Source of the DNA: CAZRWH01 sp964603905
GTDB lineage: Bacteria > Patescibacteriota > Gracilibacteria > UBA1369 > UBA12470
DNA: 11,295 bases
Assembly (NCBI GenBank): GCA_964603905.1
Contig: CAZRWH010000034.1
Span: forward strand, 1 to 11,295
Direction of reading: 5' to 3'
The number at the start of each line of letters is the position of its first letter. The first letter of the stretch is position 1. The position numbers were made by a program, and so were the translations under genes. The notes under the pieces were generated by a model. That model saw nothing but the letters and a program-made list of their open reading frames with translations, was not told where the DNA came from and searched no databases. Shown piece by piece: positions 6,043 to 11,295 of this stretch.

Positions 6043-6070
6043 AATCCTCATGCAAAACATGAGGGTTTTT
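6043..6070 (+). terminator. Intrinsic terminator of the attenuator
   Basis: CCTCATG (6046-6052), loop CAAAA, CATGAGG (6058-6064), extended by T-G and two A-T pairs, then a T-run at 6066-6070 and more T after one A. Its left arm is shared with the antiterminator. Confidence 0.85.
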
Positions 6071-6089
6071 ATTTTTTAATCTTAAAACC

Positions 6090-6179
6090 ATGAAAACGAC
6101 AACATGCGCCCCAAACAAAAACAATGTATTTACAGATGTAACCTTTAAACGGTATCTTTATTGCCGGTTCTGGAGATAA
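6090..6179 (+). CDS. Possible second aromatic-rich short ORF
   Basis: A 29-codon ORF beginning MKTTTCAPNKNN and ending FKRYLYCRFWR, stop TAA at 6177-6179. It has 3 Phe, 2 Tyr and 1 Trp in its last 16 residues. It lies between the attenuator terminator and DAHP synthase, so it would be made only on read-through transcripts. No terminator with a T-run follows it, and AT-rich DNA encodes Phe and Tyr easily, so it may be chance. Confidence 0.3.
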   Translation: MKTTTCAPNKNNVFTDVTFKRYLYCRFWR

Positions 6180-6186
6180 AAAAGAC

Positions 6187-6210
6187 GTTTCGCACAGCAA
6201 AACACCACTA
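6187..6210. repeat. Hairpin-ACCACY repeat, copy D
   Basis: GTTTCGC-ACA-GCAAAAC followed directly by ACCACTA. On the minus strand the single C-A mismatch becomes a T-G (U-G) pair, so the stem is complete in RNA made from that strand. It is the same layout as the copies at 1307, 1440 and 1619, some 4.5 kb away. Confidence 0.55.
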
Positions 6211-6282
6211 CTCGCGACTTGCGACCTGCAACTTGCGACCGGCGACTCGCGCCTTGCGCCTAATAAACAACTACTAACTACC
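6206..6282. repeat. Degenerate 7-bp-period repeat (array 3)
   Basis: Eleven consecutive heptamers. The best conserved are CGCGACT, TGCGACC, TGCAACT, TGCGACC, GGCGACT, CGCGCCT and TGCGCCT, passing into AATAAAC, AACTACT and AACTACC. It starts within the tail of hairpin copy D and ends six bases before the DAHP synthase ATG, so it forms the immediate leader of that gene. Confidence 0.75.
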
Positions 6283-6288
6283 AAAGAT

Positions 6289-7305
6289 ATGATAATCGTA
6301 ATGAAAAGGTACGCTCCAAAAGAGCACGCCGAACACATAATCACTCAGTTGCAGGAAAAAGGCTTAGAACCTGTTCCTTTATACGGAGTTGAAAGAACTG
6401 TAATCGCAGTAATCGGAGACGAACGCAAACTCGACGTAAGCCGCCTAAGGGCAATGCCTAGCGTCGGTAACGTTATGCCAGTCTTGAAACCATACAAACT
6501 TGCTGCAAAAGAAAGTAAGCCCGAACCAACAGTCATCAACGTAAATGGCGTAAAAATCGGCGGAGATGAACTATCAATAATGGCCGGTCCTTGCAGTGTA
6601 GAAAGCCAAGAACAAATGGACATTACTGCCGCAACAGTTTCCAAAGCAGGAGCAAAAATCCTAAGAGGAGGTGCGTTCAAACCGAGAACAGGCCCATACT
6701 CTTTCGAAGGACACAAAGAAGAAGGACTAAAAATGATGAGAAAAGCAGCAGACGCAAACGACATGATCATAATTACAGAAATCATGGACGCCCGTCACAT
6801 CGACCTTGTCGCAAAATACTCAGACATCCTTCAGATTGGTGCCCGAAACATGCAAAACTTCACTCTACTGAGAGAACTTTCAAAAATACGCAAACCAGTC
6901 CTAATTAAACGTGGACTTTGCGCAACAATGAAAGAATTCTTATTAGCAGCTGAATACCTGCTGTCAGGAGGAAACAGCGAAGTAATACTGTGTGAACGCG
7001 GTATCCGAACATACGAAGACGATATGCGAAATACACTATCAATCGGGGCAGTTGCTCGAATCAAAGAGCTAAGCCATCTACCACTGATAGTTGATCCAAG
7101 CCATGCAACAGGAAGAGCAAGCTTGGTAGGCCCAGCTTCATTAGGAGCGGTTGCAGCAGGAGCTGATGGACTTATCATTGAGGTTCATCCAAACCCAGAA
7201 GAAGCATTATCTGATGGAGCACAATCTCTAACTCCAGATCAATTCGCAGACCTAATGAAAAAACTAAAACCAGTTGCAGAAGCAGTTGGGAAGAAGATGA
7301 CTTAA
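6289..7305 (+). CDS. aroF: 3-deoxy-7-phosphoheptulonate (DAHP) synthase, type I-beta with regulatory domain
   Basis: It condenses phosphoenolpyruvate and erythrose 4-phosphate to DAHP, the first step of the shikimate pathway. The 338 residues equal the length of the Thermotoga maritima enzyme. Metal ligands fall at Cys102 (GPCS), His272 (DPSHATG), Glu298 (IIEVH) and Asp309 (LSDG), the same numbering as I recall for that enzyme. Substrate motifs are ILRGGAFKPR (124-133), QIGARN (182-187) and LIKRG (205-209). Residues 1-70 form the ferredoxin-like/ACT-type domain that binds Tyr/Phe in that family, so feedback inhibition is likely on top of the leader attenuation. The start MIIVMK matches the family start; a second in-frame ATG at 6301 would cut into the domain. 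It heads the operon, with aroB beginning 5 bases after its stop. The symbol is by family; aroG would serve equally. Confidence 0.96.
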   Translation: MIIVMKRYAPKEHAEHIITQLQEKGLEPVPLYGVERTVIAVIGDERKLDVSRLRAMPSVGNVMPVLKPYKLAAKESKPEPTVINVNGVKIGGDELSIMAGPCSVESQEQMDITAATVSKAGAKILRGGAFKPRTGPYSFEGHKEEGLKMMRKAADANDMIIITEIMDARHIDLVAKYSDILQIGARNMQNFTLLRELSKIRKPVLIKRGLCATMKEFLLAAEYLLSGGNSEVILCERGIRTYEDDMRNTLSIGAVARIKELSHLPLIVDPSHATGRASLVGPASLGAVAAGADGLIIEVHPNPEEALSDGAQSLTPDQFADLMKKLKPVAEAVGKKMT

Positions 7306-7317
7306 GACTTATGAAAG
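7297..7317. repeat. Degenerate 7-bp-period repeat (array 4)
   Basis: ATGACTT, AAGACTT, ATGAAAG. The first heptamer contains the last codons of DAHP synthase and runs into its TAA stop. The third begins with the aroB start codon. The same ATGACTT unit recurs at the aroK stop (11094). Confidence 0.5.
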
Positions 7318-8280
7318 TTGATATCAAAATACAACCAGGCATTCGTCACGAACTAAAAAAAGTTCTCAAAGAACTGGACTACAACTGGTATTGCATCATT
7401 ACCGATGAAAATGTTTATGAGCTTTATAAACAAGACCTGCCAGAAGAAGTAGACGTAATCGTCAAACCGGCTGGAGAAGAGCTCAAAAAGCTGAAAAACA
7501 TCGAAATAACAGCGCAACACCTCACAAAACTAGGTCTAGACCGCGGAAGCTGTCTGATCGCACTAGGAGGAGGCGTTATAGGAGATTTTACAGGGTTCCT
7601 CGCATCAACATACATGCGAGGAATTCCTTTCATTCAAGTTCCGACAACTTTGCTTGCAATGGTGGACTCAAGCATTGGCGGCAAAACAGGAGTAAATCTT
7701 CCAAATGGGAAGAATTTAATAGGAACTTTTCATCAACCAGAAAAAATCCTTGTCGATCCTGCCTTCCTTCAAACATTACCAGAAGCTGAGCTAAAAAACG
7801 GAATCGCAGAAAGCATCAAACATGCATGCATTAACGATCCTGAGCTTTTTGAATTTTTAGAAGAAAACAATGAAAAAATCTTAGAAAAAGATGCGGAAAC
7901 ACTGGAGAATCTAATATCAATGTCATCCAAAACGAAAATCGACATCGTACAACAAGACGAGAAAGAAAACGATCTAAGAATGCTTCTAAACTACGGCCAC
8001 ACAATTGGTCATGCAGTAGAACAAGCTAGCAACTACAAAATCGGCCACGGAGAGGCTGTTTCCATAGGCATCCATCAGGTTAATTTGCGGTCTCAATGCC
8101 CAGACACAGATCGCATTGAAAAATTACTAAAACTTTATGGATTACCAACCGAAATCCCTTCAAGTATTAGTCGAGACAAAGTTGAGCAACTCAGCATGCA
8201 CGACAAAAAAAAACAGAGGCGGATCACGCACATTCGTGGTAGTCGAGAAGATCGGAGAAGCAAAAACTACAACACTATGA
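7311..8280 (+). CDS. aroB: 3-dehydroquinate synthase, frame interrupted near its end
   Basis: AroB converts DAHP to 3-dehydroquinate with NAD and a divalent metal. It shows GGGVIGDFTGFLAS (86-99), the VPTTLLAMVDSSIGGKTGVN block (110-129), and metal ligands Glu167 (GIAESIKH), His230 (NYGHTIGHA) and His246 (GHGEAV). As written, the frame runs through a 9-A tract (8205-8213) into aroA, giving an apparent fusion with a meaningless linker (QRRITHIRGSR). Removing one A yields the normal AroB ending: DKKNRGGSRTFVVVEKIGEA and a stop TGA at 8278-8280 that overlaps the aroA ATG. The corrected protein is 322 residues, somewhat shorter than the usual 340-360, partly because the helix after GEAVSIG looks compressed (residues 252-268). 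An assembly error, a real mutation or slippage are all possible. Confidence 0.9.
8205..8213 (+). other. 9-A tract causing the aroB frame shift
   Basis: Nine consecutive A follow the conserved Asp298 codon of aroB. Eight A would restore the AroB C-terminus. Homopolymers of this length are known sites of polymerase slippage and of sequence errors. Confidence 0.8.
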
Positions 8281-9446
8281 TCACAATCGAAGTCCCATCA
8301 TCCAAAAGCTACACAAATCGAGCACTACTGCTCGCAGCTTTAAAAGACGGCAAAACTGTAATTCACAACCCTCTCGCTTCCGACGACACATGTTACATGA
8401 TGAAAGCACTGAGAAACATGGGCATAATTACTGAACAAGAAAATGATACAACTATCGCCGTATACGGCTCTGGAGGCCAGCTAGCCGAACCGCCAAAAAT
8501 ACTCGACATAGGCAACGCCGGAACAGCAATGAGATTCCTGACACCCGTACTGGCAACTCAAAATTTCACGACAACAATAACCGGGAACGAACGAATGCAA
8601 GAGCGTCCAATGAGAGATCTAATCGAAGCTCTCACAAGAGTTGGCTTTGAAATAGAGCACAATAACTACTGTCCTCCATTGGTCATTCACGGAAATCCAG
8701 AATTGAAGCCCGCAAAAATCGTCATAGCAGGAAACACAAGCAGCCAATACATTTCAGCACTTCTTCTAGCATCCTCGGTCCTAGGCAATCCCGAACTTGA
8801 ACTAACAGGAGAAATCGTATCAAAACCTTACATCGAAATGACACGCCAGATGATCGCAGATTTTGACAAAGAAATAACCATAGAAACTGATGCCTCAAGC
8901 GCAAGTTACTTCTTTGCACTTGGCGCATTAGGATTCGACGTAAAAGTACTAAATATCACAAGAAAAAGCCTTCAAGCAGACATTCAAGCACTAGATTACA
9001 TGGAGAAGATGGGATGCAAAATGCTAGAAGATAACGAAGGAATTCAAGTAATCGGCCCTTCCGAATTACAACCATTAGGAGAAGTAAATTTGCGCGAATT
9101 ACCAGACTCAGCAATGACAATTGCAACCCTGTGCTGCCTTGCACCAGGAGAAAGCATTTTAACAGGGCTACACAACCTAAGAGTCAAAGAAACAGACAGA
9201 ATTAACGCATTAGCAACAGAGCTTTCAAAAACTGGAGCTCAAGTAACAGAACTGGAAGACGGCCTCAAAATCCAAGGCACAACCAATCTCAAAGGAGCAA
9301 CTATAGAAACATACGACGATCACAGGATGGCAATGTGCGCTGCAGTACTCAAATCACGCATCCCAGAAATAGAGATCCTCGATCCAGGTTGTGTTTCGAA
9401 GACATATCCAAACTTCTGGGAAGATTTTGAAAAAGCGATGTCATGA
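8277..9446 (+). CDS. aroA: 5-enolpyruvylshikimate-3-phosphate synthase, with a short internal deletion
   Basis: AroA joins shikimate 3-phosphate and PEP to EPSP, the sixth step of the pathway. Counting from the ATG at 8277 (389 residues), the motifs are Lys10-Ser11 and Arg15 (SSKSYTNRA), GNAGTAMR (79-86), ERP (109-111), SSQY (155-158), the catalytic Asp277 (LPDSAMT), Glu305 (VKETDR), DDHRMAM (347-353) and Lys375 (SKTYP). The Pro that usually follows GNAGTAMR is Phe87. Family members have about 420-430 residues. About 22 are missing between MIADF and ETDASSAS (near residues 195-203), where E. coli has a hairpin-containing stretch; the N-terminus is also about 12 shorter. The start is set by homology and by the ATGA overlap with the restored aroB stop, although the sequence as given is in frame with aroB. 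It ends in an ATGA overlap with the transporter. Confidence 0.95.
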   Translation: MITIEVPSSKSYTNRALLLAALKDGKTVIHNPLASDDTCYMMKALRNMGIITEQENDTTIAVYGSGGQLAEPPKILDIGNAGTAMRFLTPVLATQNFTTTITGNERMQERPMRDLIEALTRVGFEIEHNNYCPPLVIHGNPELKPAKIVIAGNTSSQYISALLLASSVLGNPELELTGEIVSKPYIEMTRQMIADFDKEITIETDASSASYFFALGALGFDVKVLNITRKSLQADIQALDYMEKMGCKMLEDNEGIQVIGPSELQPLGEVNLRELPDSAMTIATLCCLAPGESILTGLHNLRVKETDRINALATELSKTGAQVTELEDGLKIQGTTNLKGATIETYDDHRMAMCAAVLKSRIPEIEILDPGCVSKTYPNFWEDFEKAMS

Positions 9447-10591
9447 AAAAAAACCTAGCATTATTAACAACAATTCAGAGTATATTTAAGTTCATGTCCA
9501 ATTCAATGAGCTTCTATTGGGCAATCTACTTCGCACAAATAGGTCTTTCCGGATCACAAATAGGAGTACTGTTCTCAACAACAATGATAACAGGGCTATT
9601 AATCACCTTCCCTATTGGATTAATAAACGATAGATTCTCCTCAAAAAGGATACTTCAGTTAGGATTAATAATTTTAGCCCTACACGAAATTGGACTCAGT
9701 ATTACCCAGTCCTTCCCTATTATTTTTGTTCTATTTTTTATAGGCGGATTTGGAGCAAGATTTCACAACATATCGATAGACAGTTTGTTTTATAAAACTG
9801 CAGGAGACGAAAAACCAACAACAAGAATCAAAACATACGTAGGATTCTTCCTGTTAAGTGCAGGATTTGGAGCACTGTTCAGCGGAAATCTCCTCGAATA
9901 TATAGATTTTCAAAAATATCTCATGATCATGGCTGGACTAACAGGATTGCTAGTCCTCATTTCAAGCAAGCTTCCAGCAACAGACACGTTTCATTTCGAT
10001 CTAAAAATCTATAAACAAGATATCTCAAAACCACACATACTTCTGTTCATGGCTATAATCTTCTCTTTTGCAATTCACATGGGATCAGAGTTGACCTCTT
10101 ACGGTCCATTCTTGAGAGACACATTAGGCCTAAGCTTCAGACAAATGGGGTTTTACATAGGAACATCAATCATGTTCATGTTCCTGACTGTTAGAGTTGC
10201 TAACCGAGCAATCGAAAAAGGAGCAAGTATGCGCAAAATCGTAACTCTCGGACTTCTAATGTCAGGCATTGGATACATAATAATGCTAAGTCATCAGATA
10301 CCAATCTCGTACATTGGCCGAGTAATACATGAATCAGGTGACGCATTAATGTTCGTATTTTTATATGCTGGAGTATCAAATTTTTTCAAAAAAGATCGTG
10401 TCGGCGGAAATTCCGGCCTAATAACGCTCACACAAACCTCGGCAATCGCCATAAGCTCGCTCATATTCGCACCTTTAGGAGCAGCTTTCGGACATCAGCT
10501 GCCAATTATGATCGGTGCAATCACAACACTTCTTGCTATAATTCTTTTGAAATTTTATGAAAGAGCATACTTAGCCAACAACAAATCATGA
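9443..10591 (+). CDS. MFS transporter within the shikimate operon
   Basis: A 382-residue integral membrane protein of the major facilitator superfamily, with about 12 hydrophobic segments in two halves joined by a polar loop near 181-197. A motif-A-like GLINDRFSSKR (59-69) lies between TM2 and TM3. Its start overlaps the aroA stop and its stop overlaps the aroK start, both as ATGA, so it is translationally coupled to shikimate enzymes and under the same leader control. Transport of an aromatic amino acid or a shikimate-pathway intermediate is inferred from context only. The sequence does not identify the substrate or the direction of transport. Confidence 0.9.
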   Translation: MKKNLALLTTIQSIFKFMSNSMSFYWAIYFAQIGLSGSQIGVLFSTTMITGLLITFPIGLINDRFSSKRILQLGLIILALHEIGLSITQSFPIIFVLFFIGGFGARFHNISIDSLFYKTAGDEKPTTRIKTYVGFFLLSAGFGALFSGNLLEYIDFQKYLMIMAGLTGLLVLISSKLPATDTFHFDLKIYKQDISKPHILLFMAIIFSFAIHMGSELTSYGPFLRDTLGLSFRQMGFYIGTSIMFMFLTVRVANRAIEKGASMRKIVTLGLLMSGIGYIIMLSHQIPISYIGRVIHESGDALMFVFLYAGVSNFFKKDRVGGNSGLITLTQTSAIAISSLIFAPLGAAFGHQLPIMIGAITTLLAIILLKFYERAYLANNKS

Positions 10592-11097
10592 ATCTAGTAA
10601 TAACAGGAATGCGTGGCACAGGAAAAACCACAATAGGAGAACTTCTCGCAGCCAAACTTGGAAGAAAATTCATAGATCTAGACCAGTACATCGAAGACAA
10701 TAACGGTAAAATTCAAGACCTCGTCGAAGAACACGGATGGACACATTTCCGCGAGCTTGAAAAGAAAGCAACACAAGAAGTAAGCGAAATGGACAACCTC
10801 GTAATCGCAACCGGCGGTGGCACATTTATCGATCCTGAAAACGCATCAGCATTAAAAGAAAATGGATTCGTTTTACTTCTGACAGCAAACACAAAAACTC
10901 TCGCAAATCGCATAGGATTCGACCCAAACAGACCAGCTTTAACAGATCAAGGCTCGCTCGAAGCAGAGCTTGAACAAATATGGACAGAACGCCAAGATAT
11001 TTACCTCGAGAATGCAGACCTGACATGCGATACAAGCGAAGATTTAGATCCGTCGTCGTCAGTAGATAAAATTGTTGAGATATTGCCGATTGAATGA
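10588..11097 (+). CDS. aroK: Shikimate kinase
   Basis: It phosphorylates shikimate at the 3-OH with ATP, providing the AroA substrate. The 169 residues are the normal size. It shows the P-loop GMRGTGKTT (7-15), substrate and magnesium residues in FIDLDQYIE (28-36), Arg55 in FRELE, GGG (76-78), and the lid RPALTD (115-120) with Arg135 in the WTERQDIY segment. It begins in an ATGA overlap with the transporter and is the last gene of the operon. Its TGA stop lies in the first unit of a heptamer array, and a terminator follows at 11173. Confidence 0.96.
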   Translation: MNLVITGMRGTGKTTIGELLAAKLGRKFIDLDQYIEDNNGKIQDLVEEHGWTHFRELEKKATQEVSEMDNLVIATGGGTFIDPENASALKENGFVLLLTANTKTLANRIGFDPNRPALTDQGSLEAELEQIWTERQDIYLENADLTCDTSEDLDPSSSVDKIVEILPIE

Positions 11098-11121
11098 CTT
11101 ATGACGTATGACTTATGACTT
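11094..11121. repeat. Degenerate 7-bp-period repeat (array 5)
   Basis: ATGACTT, ATGACGT, ATGACTT, ATGACTT. The array begins at the aroK stop codon. A shorter run of the same period (TGCTCAC twice) lies at about 11156-11169. The intervening 11122-11155 contains a weak 6-bp hairpin (AAGAAA/TTTCTT, 11133-11149) and nothing else recognised. Confidence 0.7.
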
Positions 11122-11172
11122 TTTTAACCAATAAGAAAAGCGGTTTCTTGTTCCTTGCTCACTGCTCACTAA

Positions 11173-11207
11173 AAAAAAGACCCCACCTTATCGGCAGGGA
11201 CTTTTTT
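11173..11207. terminator. Bidirectional terminator between aroK and the next gene
   Basis: AAAAAAG (11173-11179) pairs with CTTTTTT (11201-11207). After an A-A mismatch, CCC (11181-11183) pairs with GGG (11197-11199) around a 13-base loop. The T-run on the right serves the plus-strand operon; the A-run on the left serves the minus-strand gene that ends at 11222. Confidence 0.75.
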
Positions 11208-11221
11208 CTATGGCCTATCAT

Positions 11222-11295
11222 CTAAAAAACCATTCCTTCAATCATGGCTTTAGCATTTTCATCGCTTTCTAGCACTTTAATCTCAAGAACATAAC
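11222..11295 (-). CDS. C-terminal fragment of an unidentified protein
   Basis: On the minus strand, 23 codons are open from the window edge to TAG at 11222-11224. The peptide starts YVLEIKVLESDENAKA and ends MIEGMVF. It is convergent with aroK and followed by the shared terminator, which supports it as a real gene end. It is too short to assign a family. Confidence 0.5.
   Translation of the reverse strand, partial: YVLEIKVLESDENAKAMIEGMVF

Larger units (their letters stand above)
5941..6070 (+). promoter_or_regulatory. Ribosome-mediated transcription attenuator (Phe/Tyr/Trp)
   Basis: Four segments can pair in alternative ways: segment 1 CTCATGC (5941-5947), segment 2 GCATGAG (6015-6021), segment 3 CTCATGC (6047-6053, within CCTCATG) and segment 4 CATGAGG (6058-6064). 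Segments 1 and 3 are identical, so 2 pairs with either. 1:2 leaves 3:4 free to form the terminator; 2:3 destroys it. The leader ORF spans from segment 1 to the first base of segment 2. A ribosome stalled at the aromatic codons (5983-6003) would cover the region before segment 2 and favour 2:3 (read-through). One that reaches the stop codon at 6013-6015 would mask segment 2 and favour termination. A further 9-bp stem, AAGTAAGCC/GGCTTACTT (5951-5959/5988-5996), lies inside the ORF and may act as a pause hairpin. The mechanism follows the known trp/phe attenuators; its operation here is inferred from sequence. Confidence 0.85.

Noticed and set aside
6206..6282. A CRISPR array.
   Set aside because: The 7-base units are contiguous with no spacers, and no cas gene is nearby.
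8064..8120. A possible pair of compensating frameshifts in aroB after GEAVSIG; the +1 frame reads RLICGLNAQ, more helix-like than the given frame.
   Set aside because: The given frame continues normally into TDRIEKLLKLYGLP, and neither reading is clearly better without an alignment.
7311..9446. A genuine fused AroB-AroA bifunctional enzyme.
   Set aside because: The linker is meaningless and one fewer A gives a standard AroB ending plus an ATGA junction, so two genes are the better reading.
1..11295. UGA recoding (code 25) as in SR1/Gracilibacteria.
   Set aside because: aroA, the transporter and aroK end in TGA exactly at overlaps or gene ends, and no internal TGA is needed in any gene.

Overview
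The window is an AT-rich bacterial contig with UGA used as a normal stop (aroA, the transporter and aroK all end in TGA). It has CCA-encoding tRNA genes, almost no Shine-Dalgarno sites, and several core enzymes shorter than usual. Together these suggest a streamlined genome of the Patescibacteria/CPR type. A lineage that keeps aromatic amino acid synthesis, such as Peregrinibacteria, would fit, but this is inference without a phylogeny. The standard UGA stop argues against SR1/Gracilibacteria code 25.

Left part (1-1612, minus strand): tRNA-Lys(CTT), a putative cysteine peptidase gene with a CHAP- or NlpC/P60-like domain, tRNA-Cys(GCA) and tRNA-Trp(CCA). A 100-N scaffold gap (1089-1188) is flanked by two identical 55-bp copies, so it is very probably an artificial join of overlapping contigs. 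The stretch 1244-1536 has no gene but is packed with inverted repeats and ends in a bidirectional terminator beside tRNA-Lys.

Middle (1613-5929): radA (+), an unrecognised 686-residue protein (+) with faint RelA/SpoT-like landmarks, and tatD (-), which converges on it with both stop codons packed into one TTAA.

Right part (5893-11207, +): a shikimate operon. It runs from a promoter through a leader peptide and attenuator to DAHP synthase, aroB, aroA, an MFS transporter and aroK. Gene junctions from aroB onward are ATGA overlaps, and a terminator closes the operon. The 23-residue leader peptide has seven aromatic residues (4 Phe, 2 Tyr, 1 Trp) in its last ten, and four complementary CTCATGC/GCATGAG segments can form antiterminator or terminator. 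This is a textbook layout for ribosome-mediated attenuation by Phe, Tyr and Trp, and it is the most striking find. aroB and aroA read as one 711-codon frame only because of a 9-A run; with 8 A, aroB has a normal C-terminus and stops in the ATGA that starts aroA. The operon lacks aroD/aroQ, aroE and aroC, which must lie elsewhere or be absent. A fragment of a further minus-strand gene enters at the right edge.

Two families of small intergenic repeats recur: degenerate 7-bp-period arrays, often touching start or stop codons, and a short hairpin followed by ACCACY (GTGGT on the other strand).
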